From assembly GCA_023230585.1 (NCBI GenBank), contig JALNXB010000006.1, positions 12,308-76,307 of the forward strand: 64,000 bases of DNA, given 5' to 3'. Every line of letters starts with the position of its first letter. The stretch's first letter is position 1. Made by a program: the position numbers and the translations under genes. This document shows, one piece after another, positions 15,946 to 24,666 of the stretch. The notes beneath the pieces are model-generated. The model was given only the letters and a program-made list of their open reading frames with translations, made no database searches and was not told the DNA's origin. This DNA comes from a bacterium (lineage in GTDB: Bacteria; Ratteibacteria; UBA8468; B48-G9; JAFGKM01).

Positions 15946-18900
15946 ATGAGGCAGTTAAAACTGCTTATTATATTTTTGTTTTTAATTTCAACATACATTC
16001 TTAACGCTCAATCGCAGACAAAAACAGTAGATGTTTCTTCTTTGGTTGAATCTATATTAAAAAAAGCAGACGTTCATCTCAAGTCTCGTGACTACAACTC
16101 AGCCAGAAAAGAGTACCTTAAAATTAAAGAATATAAAGATTTGGACTATGTTACCCAACTTTCTTTATTTAACATAGCAGAAACTTACCGGTTAGAAAAG
16201 AAGTATTCTCTTGCACACCAGACCTATAACGAAATCCTACAAACACCTAACCTATCTCTAAACTACCGAATATATTCTCTTTTTATACAAGCAAATCTTT
16301 ATATTGAAGAGAATAATTATACCTCAGCACGTAAAATATACTCAGATATTATTAAAACAAAAGGTGTTTCACAAAACCAGATATTTAAAGCAGAGATGTA
16401 TATAGGAGATACCTACCGATTTGAAAGAAAATACCTACAATCTCGCCGTATATACGAAAGGTTGTTACAACAAGAAGATAACAACTCTTACCCAAATGAG
16501 AACAATAGGCTAAATCTTGTTGACCGGTTGGAGAATATAGAAGGGCTAAAAGATAGAGAAAGAGAAAAGAGTATTAGAGAAAAACGGATAGAACGTGTCA
16601 ATAGCCCAGAGTATTACATATATGTTTCCCAAAAAGGTAGAGATACAAATAAAGGTACAAAAACCTCTCCATTCCAGACTATCAAAAGAGCCCAAGAAGA
16701 GATAAAATCTATTAAAAAGACCACAGGTATCCCTCAAGGCGGTATTGGAGTATATTTACGTGGAGGTAAATATTTTATAACAGAAGGGTTAAAGTTTAAT
16801 CAAGAAGATTCAGGTAAAGAAGGGGCACCTGTAGTATATAGAAGTTATCCAGGTGAAGAGGTACGAATAATTGGCGGTAGACAGGTTACCAATTTTAAAC
16901 CTCTTAAGGACCCTAAAATAATACAACAACTTCCAAATGAATCTAAAAATAGAGTATGGGTATCAGACCTTAAAGAGTTAGGTATAAACGATTATGGGAA
17001 CCTTTTGAATAGAGGGTTTGAGTATGATTATGATAGAGCAGGTGCTATGGAACTCTTTTTTAATACCAAACCTATGCAGATATCTCGTTGGCCTGACGAA
17101 GGTTTTGCACGTGTGGAAGATGTGGTATTAGATAAAAATAATAGTAGTTTAGAGAAAGAAGTGTTTTATAAAGCAAGATTCAAATATTCTGGTGATAGAC
17201 CTAAAAGATGGTCAGATGAGAGTAATGTATGGATTGCAGGGTATTTTCTTCATCCTTGGAATAAGGTTCATACTCAGGTAATAGAAATAGATAACAATAC
17301 ACAAACGGTTTTTATGGCTCCAGATATAAGGCACGCAAAAAGTTATGGAGCTTATGATATGCCTGTAATAAAAGGTGCGCCATACTTCTTTTACAACCTA
17401 TTATCTGAAATTTCTATGCTAGGCGAGTTTTATGTAGATAGAGAGAAAGGGAAACTCTACTTCTATCCACCTGATGAAATAAAGGGGAGCGAGATAATAG
17501 TCTCTACCCTTGAAGAACCTATAATTGAGTTAAAAGAGACAGAACATACTATCGTTTATGGTTTAACTTTAGAATCTGTCTGTAAAAGTGGTATATTGGT
17601 AGATGGTGGTAATGATAATCTTGTTGCTGGTTGTAAGATAAGAAATACTGGGCAGTACGGTGTTGTTTTGAGAGATGGATGGCGAAATATAGTGGTTGGT
17701 TGCGATATATATGATACTGGTGAGGGCGGGGTACATATAACCGGTGGTAACAGAAACAAACTTATACCGGCAGGTCATATTGTTGAGAATAACCATATCC
17801 ACCATTTTAACCGGTTCGATGGTGGGTATAGGCCAGCTGTTAGGTTAAGCGGTATAGGTAACAGGATTTCACATAACCTTATATCAGACTGTCCTCACAA
17901 CAGTATGGTGGTAGAAAACAATAATCATATCGTAGAATATAATGAGATATACGATGTGGTTCATGAAGCAAGAGATGCTGGTTCAATATACCTGTATTCT
18001 ATCCCGAAATATTTAATGAATAGAGGTAATCTGTTTAGGTATAATTTTATACATAACATTACAGAACATTCCTCACCCCATAAAACACATCAGGTAACGG
18101 GTCTATATATAGATGCTATGAACGGTGGAATAACAATGGAAGGTAACGTTTTTTATCGTTGTACAGAAAGAGCAGTCTTCACTCACGGACCTGATACACG
18201 GATAGAGAACAATATCTTTACCGACTGTAACATAGGTATAGCCCAATCTAATAGGACCTATCTTCTTAGGCAAGATAAAAGTGTAAAACGGTGGGCAGGT
18301 CTTTTAAATGCAGTTTCTTACCGTCAACCGCCGTGGAGTACAAGGTACCCTCAGATAAGAGATTCTTTGAAACATACACCTTACGGTGAACCAAAAAACG
18401 TTCTTATTCAACATAACATCTTCTCTAATGTGTCTGATATGATTAGAATTAATGGTGAATTTGACCATAATAAAAATAGTGTTAGCAATAATTTGGAAAC
18501 TAATGAACTCTTCTTTAAAGATAAAGAGAACCTTAATTTTGCTGTAAGAGTTGGCTCGCCTGTTTATGGAAAAACAGAACATAGTCCTGTTCCTTTTGAA
18601 GATATAGGTTTGTATGAAGACGAGTTGAGGGCAACCTGGCCAGTAAAAAAATCTCCATCAGGAAAACATTATAACCCAAATTGGAAACCGCCTGTTGAAG
18701 ATGTGTCCGCAAAATTTCCACCGTTGCAACGAATTAGCAGAGAGAAGGAATATGTAGTAGCAAAAAAGGTGAACCCTATAAAAATTGACGGTATACTAAA
18801 TAAAGAAGAGTGGTTTGGGTTAGAAAAAGGTCGCTCAATAATATCTCAAGAAGAACATATAAAAGGAATAAAGAGAGAAACAGCTGGTAGTTATGTATGG

Positions 18901-19371
18901 ATAGCTTATGATGAAAAACATTTGTACCTTGGTATAGAATGTCTACCTGACCCGTGGAGGGAAGGATTACCAAAAGAAACTTCTTATGTGCCTCACGAGT
19001 TTACCATAGAAGGTACAATAGGTCAAAATACTTGGTGGTGGCAGGAAGGTATACCGACAGGTCCTTTGTTTGTGTTTAGTGGTAGACCTGATGGTAGGTT
19101 TGTTGCACACAATCTTTTTAATATACCAGCCGATGTAATAAACAAACTTCAAGAAAATATAGAGTATAAATCGGTAGTTATTGATAAAGATACCAACCAT
19201 TGGACAGCAGAATGGAAGATACCTCTTGATTTATTAAATATAAATCCTCAGAACAACAAAAGAGTGAAATTTAATATAGGAAGTTGCCGAAAAGACGGAT
19301 GGTATGTCTGGGTGGCGACAGGCGGTTACCTCTGGCGGGTCGACAATGCTGGAGTTCTCGAATTTAAGTAG
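15946..19371 (+). CDS. secreted TPR / right-handed beta-helix / CBM9-like protein
   Basis: A protein of 1141 residues with a signal peptide (first about 22 residues, ending NAQS). Residues about 30-190 are TPR-like helical repeats (YNSARKEYLKI, LAHQTYNEIL, YTSARKIYSDI). A parallel beta-helix follows, opening YIYVSQKGRDTNKGTKTSPFQTI, with many short strands up to about 880. This opening is shared with GH141-type and polysaccharide-lyase-like proteins. The last roughly 190 residues (IKIDGILNKEEW... to WRVDNAG) resemble CBM9/DOMON sugar-binding domains. ATG 15946 follows GGGAGGTG. It is probably an extracellular polysaccharide-degrading or -binding protein; the catalytic residues are not identifiable here. 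Confidence 0.75.
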   Translation: MRQLKLLIIFLFLISTYILNAQSQTKTVDVSSLVESILKKADVHLKSRDYNSARKEYLKIKEYKDLDYVTQLSLFNIAETYRLEKKYSLAHQTYNEILQTPNLSLNYRIYSLFIQANLYIEENNYTSARKIYSDIIKTKGVSQNQIFKAEMYIGDTYRFERKYLQSRRIYERLLQQEDNNSYPNENNRLNLVDRLENIEGLKDREREKSIREKRIERVNSPEYYIYVSQKGRDTNKGTKTSPFQTIKRAQEEIKSIKKTTGIPQGGIGVYLRGGKYFITEGLKFNQEDSGKEGAPVVYRSYPGEEVRIIGGRQVTNFKPLKDPKIIQQLPNESKNRVWVSDLKELGINDYGNLLNRGFEYDYDRAGAMELFFNTKPMQISRWPDEGFARVEDVVLDKNNSSLEKEVFYKARFKYSGDRPKRWSDESNVWIAGYFLHPWNKVHTQVIEIDNNTQTVFMAPDIRHAKSYGAYDMPVIKGAPYFFYNLLSEISMLGEFYVDREKGKLYFYPPDEIKGSEIIVSTLEEPIIELKETEHTIVYGLTLESVCKSGILVDGGNDNLVAGCKIRNTGQYGVVLRDGWRNIVVGCDIYDTGEGGVHITGGNRNKLIPAGHIVENNHIHHFNRFDGGYRPAVRLSGIGNRISHNLISDCPHNSMVVENNNHIVEYNEIYDVVHEARDAGSIYLYSIPKYLMNRGNLFRYNFIHNITEHSSPHKTHQVTGLYIDAMNGGITMEGNVFYRCTERAVFTHGPDTRIENNIFTDCNIGIAQSNRTYLLRQDKSVKRWAGLLNAVSYRQPPWSTRYPQIRDSLKHTPYGEPKNVLIQHNIFSNVSDMIRINGEFDHNKNSVSNNLETNELFFKDKENLNFAVRVGSPVYGKTEHSPVPFEDIGLYEDELRATWPVKKSPSGKHYNPNWKPPVEDVSAKFPPLQRISREKEYVVAKKVNPIKIDGILNKEEWFGLEKGRSIISQEEHIKGIKRETAGSYVWIAYDEKHLYLGIECLPDPWREGLPKETSYVPHEFTIEGTIGQNTWWWQEGIPTGPLFVFSGRPDGRFVAHNLFNIPADVINKLQENIEYKSVVIDKDTNHWTAEWKIPLDLLNINPQNNKRVKFNIGSCRKDGWYVWVATGGYLWRVDNAGVLEFK

Positions 19372-19427
19372 TTCCTACCTTTCTTTGCCTTCTCCCCTTG
19401 GGGAATTATAGGTATAGCAAATTCTCA

Positions 19428-19464
19428 GGGGTTTGCAGAGAAGTTAATGGGATGAGGTTTATCC
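19428..19464 (+). repeat. family D intergenic repeat, copy 2
   Basis: GGGGTTTGCAGAGAAG plus TTAATGGGATGAGGTTTATCC, the counterpart of 12622-12658. It runs directly into a CCGCCGAAGCTTGTATT fragment of family B. Confidence 0.65.
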
Positions 19465-19560
19465 GCCGAAGCTTGTATTGTAGCGTCGGTGGAGGGGTAG
19501 TTGGCAGGCTAAAAAAAATGAATAGCAGAGCGATAAAATAGGAAACGCCCCTTGTATGTC

Positions 19561-19581
19561 ATTCCGGACTTGATCCGGAAT
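19561..19581. repeat. REP-like palindrome
   Basis: ATTCCGGA-cttga-TCCGGAAT is a perfect 8-bp inverted repeat. Fragments recur near 12680, 38575 and 61970. It resembles REP-type palindromes widespread in bacterial intergenic DNA. Confidence 0.65.
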
Positions 19582-19599
19582 CTCCTTTTTTACTCCCCC

Positions 19600-19740
19600 C
19601 CCATTCCGTCTTTTGTAGTTTATCTTGCGAGCCTTACCCGCCGAAGCCATACGCTAAAATACAAGCTTCGGCAGGTATACCTTGGCGTAGGAGGGGCCTC
19701 TTAGCGTGGCAATCTCGCCGAAGGCGGAAAAGGAAATGGG
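19600..19740 (+). repeat. family B palindromic repeat, copy B2
   Basis: Bounded by CCCATTCC and GGAAATGGG, with inner arms GCCGAAGC/GCTTCGGC. It is near identical to B3 (62121-62263) and inverted relative to B1 (1284-1426). The open frames across it on the minus strand are not genes. Confidence 0.85.
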
Positions 19741-19764
19741 GGTAAACAATAGTAGGGATAAAAA

Positions 19765-19812
19765 CGAGGATTGCCGCAGTCACACAAAGCGTTCCTTCGC
19801 AACGATAAAAAG
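19765..19812 (+). repeat. family E repeat (GCCGCAGTCAC unit), copy 1
   Basis: GAGGATTGCCGCAGTCAC then AAAGCGTTCCTTCGCAACG. A second copy lies at 49365-49412. It resembles the common CATTGCGAGGAGC/GCGGCAATC type of bacterial intergenic palindrome. Confidence 0.6.
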
Positions 19813-19837
19813 CGTCGGTTAGCACCTCGTAATTCGT

Positions 19838-20029
19838 TCCTAAACACATACTTTTTAAACGAAATAAAAGACAAAAAATAATAAGGATAAAGACGAGGGT
19901 TGCCACGTTGCAATCCCTCAAAAAGTATTCGGGCTAAAACGCTCCTCGCAATGCCATAAAACGGCAGATAAAGGCATAAAAGAGAAGCGTATGTGGTGTC
20001 ACTCACTCTGGTACTACAGCGCATACACC
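19838..20029 (-). mobile_element. family A derivative A4 (end, spacer, end; core missing)
   Basis: On the minus strand: the right-end unit (20029 to about 19995; GTGTATGCGCTGTAGTACCAG), a 137-bp spacer homologous to 44074-44209, then the left end (19857 downwards; AAAAAGTATGTGT). The folded core of A1 and A2 does not follow; family E sequence does. This looks like a recombined or decayed copy. Confidence 0.65.
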
Positions 20030-20120
20030 TTAGGAATCTGTTACAAACGAAATGTCTGAACATACCACAAGGTTAAGGATTTTATATCTTTCTTATTAGA
20101 GTTCTGTTTTGTGGAGGAAG

Positions 20121-20193
20121 TACGCCTGGCGCGACTCGAACGCGCAACCCTCTGCTTAGAAGGCAGATGCTCTATCCTTTGAGCTACAGGCGC
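20121..20193 (-). tRNA. tRNA-Arg (anticodon UCU)
   Basis: A 73-nt cloverleaf on the minus strand. The acceptor GCGCCTG pairs with CAGGCGT (G1-U72 wobble). The anticodon stem TCTGC/GCAGA encloses loop CTTCTAA (anticodon UCU, read AGA/AGG). The T arm is GCGCG-TTCGAGT-CGCGC. The 3' CCA is not encoded, so a CCA-adding enzyme is required. It begins 12 bp downstream of the argF stop on the same strand. Confidence 0.95.
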
Positions 20194-20205
20194 ATTGTGT
20201 TAATA

Positions 20206-21108
20206 CTAAGAATATAAAAAATGTAGTAAAGCTTTCTGGCAGTGTAACCTATTTTCTGCCTGGTCAAGCACAATTGAATTTGTGCTATCTATTACCTCAT
20301 TAGTAACTTCTACTCCTCTGTGTGCTGGTAGGCAGTGCATAAACATAAAATCGTCTTTTGCTTTTGAGAGAAGGGTAGAATTAACTTGATATTTCTTGAA
20401 AATTTCTTCTCTTTTTTTTGTTTCTGCTTCTACTCCCATACTTGTCCAAGTATCAGTATATATTATATCAGCTTCAGGGACAAATTTTTCTGGAGAAGAA
20501 CTTATTTCTAAAAACTTGTTATTTTTAACTTGTTTTATAATTTCTTCAGAAGGATAATGACCTTTTGGAGCAGATACCTTTAGGTTAAACTCAAGTATAT
20601 CCGCTGCAAGAATAAGAGAATTACATATATTGTTCCCATCACCTATATAGGTAACATTAGTGCCTTCAATATACCCTTTTTTCTCGTATATAGTGAAACA
20701 ATCGCTCAATATTTGGCAGGGATGTAGAAGGTCTGTAAGAGCATTTACAACCGGGAATGAAAAAAAGTTTGCAAATTCCTCAATATCTGTATGTTTATAC
20801 GTCCTTATTACCATCCCTTGAAGATACCTTGATGTTACCTGCGCTGTATCTTTTATTGTTTCTCCTCTTGAAATCTGGGTAGTTTCTCCGGGCATATATA
20901 TTGGATTTCCGCCAAGTTCATATATAGCAATCTCAAAAGATAGTCTTGTTCTCGTTGAAGGTTTGCTAAATAATAAGCCGATATTTTTGTTTTTAAGTAG
21001 AGAAGAGACACCATTTTGTCTTTCTTTTTTATAATGCTTAGTAAGATTGAAAATCTTATATATTTCTTCTTTAGTTAAATCACTTATTCTCAAAAAATCT
21101 CTTTCCAT
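20206..21108 (-). CDS. argF: ornithine carbamoyltransferase
   Basis: This enzyme makes citrulline from ornithine and carbamoyl phosphate (arginine pathway). The carbamoyl-phosphate-binding SKPSTRTR motif and the ornithine/catalytic HCLPAHRG motif are intact. I chose ATG 21108 (MERDFLRISDL, 300 residues), which begins 4 bp after the argD stop. The longer frame from 21144 would overlap argD and adds a non-conserved tail. It is the last gene of the argB-argD-argF run and is followed by tRNA-Arg. Confidence 0.94.
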   Translation of the reverse strand: MERDFLRISDLTKEEIYKIFNLTKHYKKERQNGVSSLLKNKNIGLLFSKPSTRTRLSFEIAIYELGGNPIYMPGETTQISRGETIKDTAQVTSRYLQGMVIRTYKHTDIEEFANFFSFPVVNALTDLLHPCQILSDCFTIYEKKGYIEGTNVTYIGDGNNICNSLILAADILEFNLKVSAPKGHYPSEEIIKQVKNNKFLEISSSPEKFVPEADIIYTDTWTSMGVEAETKKREEIFKKYQVNSTLLSKAKDDFMFMHCLPAHRGVEVTNEVIDSTNSIVLDQAENRLHCQKALLHFLYS

Positions 21109-21112
21109 TTTT

Positions 21113-22333
21113 TTACTCGTGGCCCGTTGATACTTTATTATCAAACAAACTTTTTTCGTATATAGATAAACTATCTTTGATTATCTCGATTGCTGTTTCT
21201 ATCTCCTGTTTATTCGTTGTAATTGCAGGCATTATTCTTAAAACATTTTCGTGGGTACAGTTGATAAGCAACCCTTTTTGTGTGCATATATCAACAATGC
21301 TGGCTCCTTGTCCATTTAGTTCAATTGCAAGCATAAGTCCTAACCCTTTAACATTTTTAATAAATTTGTAGTCTTTTTTTAAAGACTCAAGTTTTTTATA
21401 AAGGTATTTACCCATAACATTTACATTATTAAGTAGTTTTTCCTGCTCTATTGCATCTATTACTGCCAAACAACTTCTACACGCTAAAGGGCTACCTCCA
21501 AATGTTGAAGCATGAGTGCCTGGAACCATCATATCGGCGACCTCTTTTTTTGCAATCATTGCGCCAACAGGGAACCCTCCCCCTAATGTTTTAGCAAGAG
21601 TTATGATGTCAGGTGTAATATCAAAGTTCTGATACCCAAAAAACTTGCCTGTTCTTCCAAACCCTGTTTGAACTTCGTCAAATATAAGAAGGATATCTTT
21701 TTCTTTACATAATAAAGATACTTTAGTTAAATATTCTTTATCAGATACATTGATTCCGCCTTCTCCTTGTATAGGTTCTATTATTATCCCTGCTGTTCTG
21801 TTATCAACCGTTTTTTCAAGAGTTTCAAAATCGTTAAAAGGTACATAAGAAAACCCTGCAGGTAGAGGTTCAAAGGGTTTGCTATATTTAGGTTGACCTG
21901 TCATTGTTACTGTTGCAAGAGTTCTTCCATGGAAAGAGTTTTCCATAGATATTATTTTATATCTACCTGTTCTTCCTCCGTGCAGGCGAGTCAACTTAAT
22001 AGCAGCCTCATTTGCTTCTGCACCGCTATTACAAAAAAATACTTTTCCATCAAAAGATACTTCTACAAGTTTTTTTGCAAGCAACCCTTGATATGGATGA
22101 AAATGGTTGTTCGCTATATGTATAAGAGTTTCAGCTTGTTCTTTTATAGCATCAACAACATAAGGATGGCAATGCCCAATACCTGAAACAGCCCACCCTG
22201 GAAAAAAATCAAGGTATTTTTTACCTTTATCATCCCATAGATAACTGCCACTACCTTTAACAAAAACTAAACCGCTTCTTGTGTAAGAACCGATTACATA
22301 ATTTTTATAATTATCAATTATATTTTCTTTCAT
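21113..22333 (-). CDS. argD: acetylornithine/ornithine aminotransferase
   Basis: A 406-residue class-III PLP aminotransferase converting N-acetylglutamate semialdehyde to N-acetylornithine. Seen: FFCNSGAEANEAAIKL, SFHGRTLAT, the FDEVQTGFGRTG motif and the PLP lysine in TLAKTLGGGFPVGA. ATG with a short Shine-Dalgarno; 17 bp downstream of argB. Arginine context supports argD over other class-III enzymes. Confidence 0.93.
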   Translation of the reverse strand: MKENIIDNYKNYVIGSYTRSGLVFVKGSGSYLWDDKGKKYLDFFPGWAVSGIGHCHPYVVDAIKEQAETLIHIANNHFHPYQGLLAKKLVEVSFDGKVFFCNSGAEANEAAIKLTRLHGGRTGRYKIISMENSFHGRTLATVTMTGQPKYSKPFEPLPAGFSYVPFNDFETLEKTVDNRTAGIIIEPIQGEGGINVSDKEYLTKVSLLCKEKDILLIFDEVQTGFGRTGKFFGYQNFDITPDIITLAKTLGGGFPVGAMIAKKEVADMMVPGTHASTFGGSPLACRSCLAVIDAIEQEKLLNNVNVMGKYLYKKLESLKKDYKFIKNVKGLGLMLAIELNGQGASIVDICTQKGLLINCTHENVLRIMPAITTNKQEIETAIEIIKDSLSIYEKSLFDNKVSTGHE

Positions 22334-22350
22334 TTTAAAATACCAACTGG

Positions 22351-23223
22351 TTAGTCCATAATTTCTGTTCCAATGCCGTGTTCTGTAAAAACTTCCAGAA
22401 TGACAGAGTGTTGCACATTTCCACTTACTATATGTACTTTCTTTACGCCTTTTTTTATTGCGGCTATACCTGATGAAACTTTTGGTATCATTCCATCTTT
22501 TATTACATTGCTTGAAATCAAATCTTCAACCTCAGAATGTTTCAATGCAGATATGAGAGTCTGTGGGTTTTCAGGATTACGCATAACACCCAGAACATCA
22601 GTAATATAAATGAGTTTTTCAGCTTGAAGTTCTTCCGCAAGACTTGAAGCAACAGAATCACCATTTATGTTATATAAAAGACCTTCTTCCGAAGATACCA
22701 CAGGTGAAACAACCAATATTTTTTCTTTTGAAAGCCTTGTTCTTATATAGTCAGGGTTAACAGACGCAACCTGTCCAACTGACCCTAAATTAATGATTTT
22801 TTCACCTTGCTGATAATGTATTTTTCTTGCTACCATAAATTTTTCTTCAGGTGTGAGAGCACTTGCTTGAACATTAAGAGTTTCTACAAGATATTTAACT
22901 ATATCATCCCGTATTCCAAAGAGAACATCTTTTACTATAAGTAAAGTCTCTTCGTCTGTTACTCGTAACCCTTCAATAAATTCAGGTTTTTTACCTCTCT
23001 TCTCTATCTCTTCGTTTATAAATGGTCCACCACCACAAACAAGTACCGTTTTTATTCCAACAACTTCAAGGAAAGCAATATCTTTAAGTATATTCTCTTT
23101 TATCTGAGGTAACTTGAATATGCTTCCTCCGAATTTTATAACAAAAACCTTATCTCTATATGCTTTTATGTACGGATAAGCCTCTGTTAAAACCTCTGCT
23201 TTTTTTATAGCCTCTTCGTCCAC
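22351..23223 (-). CDS. argB: acetylglutamate kinase
   Basis: This 290-residue kinase phosphorylates N-acetylglutamate, the second step of arginine synthesis. Seen: FVIKFGGS (P-loop-like, about 27-34), VCGGGPFIN (about 62-70), the INGDSVASSLAEEL nucleotide site and a C-terminal HGIGTEI. The start codon is GTG (23223-23221), preceded by AAAGGAG. An N-terminal helix of about 25 residues precedes the kinase fold, as in arginine-inhibited (hexameric) forms, so feedback control by arginine is plausible. Confidence 0.93.
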   Translation of the reverse strand: MDEEAIKKAEVLTEAYPYIKAYRDKVFVIKFGGSIFKLPQIKENILKDIAFLEVVGIKTVLVCGGGPFINEEIEKRGKKPEFIEGLRVTDEETLLIVKDVLFGIRDDIVKYLVETLNVQASALTPEEKFMVARKIHYQQGEKIINLGSVGQVASVNPDYIRTRLSKEKILVVSPVVSSEEGLLYNINGDSVASSLAEELQAEKLIYITDVLGVMRNPENPQTLISALKHSEVEDLISSNVIKDGMIPKVSSGIAAIKKGVKKVHIVSGNVQHSVILEVFTEHGIGTEIMD

Positions 23224-23306
23224 TTTTCCACTCCTTTATGCTACATTTTTCAAATAAAAATACTATTATGTTTCTTCAAAAAAAAAAGAACCTAAAACAA
23301 GTTATT

Positions 23307-23315
23307 ATTATACCA
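23307..23315 (-). promoter_or_regulatory. extended -10 promoter of the argBDF operon
   Basis: Minus strand TGGTATAAT, giving a leader of about 77 nt before the argB GTG. The leader contains a long A/T tract. The -35 is weak. Confidence 0.5.
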
Positions 23316-23348
23316 GTTTTTTGTAATAAGTTAAATATTTCTTTAAGT

Positions 23349-24236
23349 TTAAATTGATTTACCTGAAAGTAGTGTATAAATCTGTTTGTACTTCTCTATA
23401 GTTTTAGAGATAACTTCCTGAGGAAGAACAGGGGGGGGAGAGTTTTTATCCCAGCCAGTAGTTAAAAGATAATCTCTTATATATTGTTTATCTAAACTGT
23501 TTTTAAAAAGCCCCTTTTTATAATTTTCTACTTCCCAGAATCTTGAAGAATCTGGGGTAAGCAGTTCGTCTATGATAATGAGTCGGTTCTTATATATTCC
23601 AAATTCAAATTTAGTATCGGCTATTATAATACCTTTATTTAATGCGTATTCGTATGCTCTGTTGTAAAGTTGGATAGATTTTTCCTTAAGAAGAGTTGTG
23701 AACTCTTTACCAATTATAGTTTCAGTTTCTTCTAAACTTATGCTTCTATCGTGTTTCCCTTCTTCTTCCTTTGTGGTTGGTGTAAATATTGGTTCTGTTA
23801 GTTTATCTCCTTCTTTAAGTCCTTCAGGTAATGTAACTCCACACACTTTACCAGATTCAAGATATTCTTTCCATCCACTTCCAACAATATATCCCCTAAC
23901 AATAGCTTCAATGGGTAACCTGTTTGCTTTTTTTACAATGATAGCCCTATCTCTTAGGAAAGATTGTTTTTTTATTGAATCTGGGAATGTATTAAAATCA
24001 GATTTTACAATATGGTTAGGTAATATATCAGCAAGAAGGTCAAACCAGAATAGAGACATCTGTGTTAAAACTACTCCTTTGTCAGGTATGGGGGTGGGAA
24101 GAATATAATCAAACGCTGATATTCTATCAGTTGCAACCATTAAAATGGTATCATTATCCACCTCAAAAAGTTCTCTTACCTTGCCAGAGTGTATTTTTTT
24201 TAATGGGATACAAATATCAGACATTGTTTTCGACAT
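23349..24236 (-). CDS. purC: phosphoribosylaminoimidazole-succinocarboxamide synthase (SAICAR synthetase)
   Basis: This 295-residue enzyme joins CAIR and aspartate in purine synthesis. Seen: HSGKVRELFEVD near the N terminus, the ATP-binding segment, EAIVRGYIVGSGWKEY, FTPTTKEEEGKHD and IADTKFEFG. The length matches the yeast/Thermotoga-like long form rather than the 237-residue E. coli form. It starts 1 bp after queD, so the two are co-transcribed, although the pathways share no direct step. Confidence 0.95.
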   Translation of the reverse strand: MSKTMSDICIPLKKIHSGKVRELFEVDNDTILMVATDRISAFDYILPTPIPDKGVVLTQMSLFWFDLLADILPNHIVKSDFNTFPDSIKKQSFLRDRAIIVKKANRLPIEAIVRGYIVGSGWKEYLESGKVCGVTLPEGLKEGDKLTEPIFTPTTKEEEGKHDRSISLEETETIIGKEFTTLLKEKSIQLYNRAYEYALNKGIIIADTKFEFGIYKNRLIIIDELLTPDSSRFWEVENYKKGLFKNSLDKQYIRDYLLTTGWDKNSPPPVLPQEVISKTIEKYKQIYTLLSGKSI

Positions 24237-24237
24237 C

Positions 24238-24627
24238 TTATTCTTTCTCTCCTATTGTGTCTTGGGAATATTGAGCAAACTGTTTATCGCTCTCCCAGAC
24301 TTTAACATATTTAACTCTTACCGGATATTCCTTTAAAGCAACTTTAATCTTTTGGTATATATAAAAAGAGATATTTTCTGACGTAGGGTTCTTCTTTTTA
24401 AAAAACTCTATCCCATTAAGATTTTTATGGTCTAATACTTTTAATATTTCATTAAGTTCTTTTTTTAATATAGTAAAATCTACTAAAATACCCGTTTTAT
24501 CAAGTGTTTCTCCTTCCACCGCTACTGCTACTTTCCAATTATGTCCGTGTAAATTTTCACATTTACCTTTATACTGTCGCAACCTATGAGCAGCTGCAAA
24601 CATATCCTCAACAACTACTTGATACAT
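24238..24627 (-). CDS. queD: 6-carboxy-5,6,7,8-tetrahydropterin synthase (QueD/PTPS family)
   Basis: This 129-residue enzyme uses dihydroneopterin triphosphate on the queuosine/7-deazaguanine route. The zinc-binding histidines sit in AAHRL and ENLHGHNW, and the catalytic cysteine in GKCENLHGHNW. The C-terminal EYPVRVKYVKVWES closes the T-fold. A Shine-Dalgarno AGGAG precedes the ATG and a -10 (TATAAT, 24647-24652, minus strand) lies about 20 nt upstream. No other que genes are nearby. A plain PTPS-type activity cannot be excluded. Confidence 0.88.
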   Translation of the reverse strand: MYQVVVEDMFAAAHRLRQYKGKCENLHGHNWKVAVAVEGETLDKTGILVDFTILKKELNEILKVLDHKNLNGIEFFKKKNPTSENISFYIYQKIKVALKEYPVRVKYVKVWESDKQFAQYSQDTIGEKE

Positions 24628-24666
24628 ATTAAATCTCCTGTGGTAAATTATAGTAAATAAAATAAA

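Noticed and set aside
19459..20063. Three overlapping minus-strand open frames of 63-120 codons
   Set aside because: They consist of repeat families A, B and E; composition and lack of ribosome sites argue against genes.
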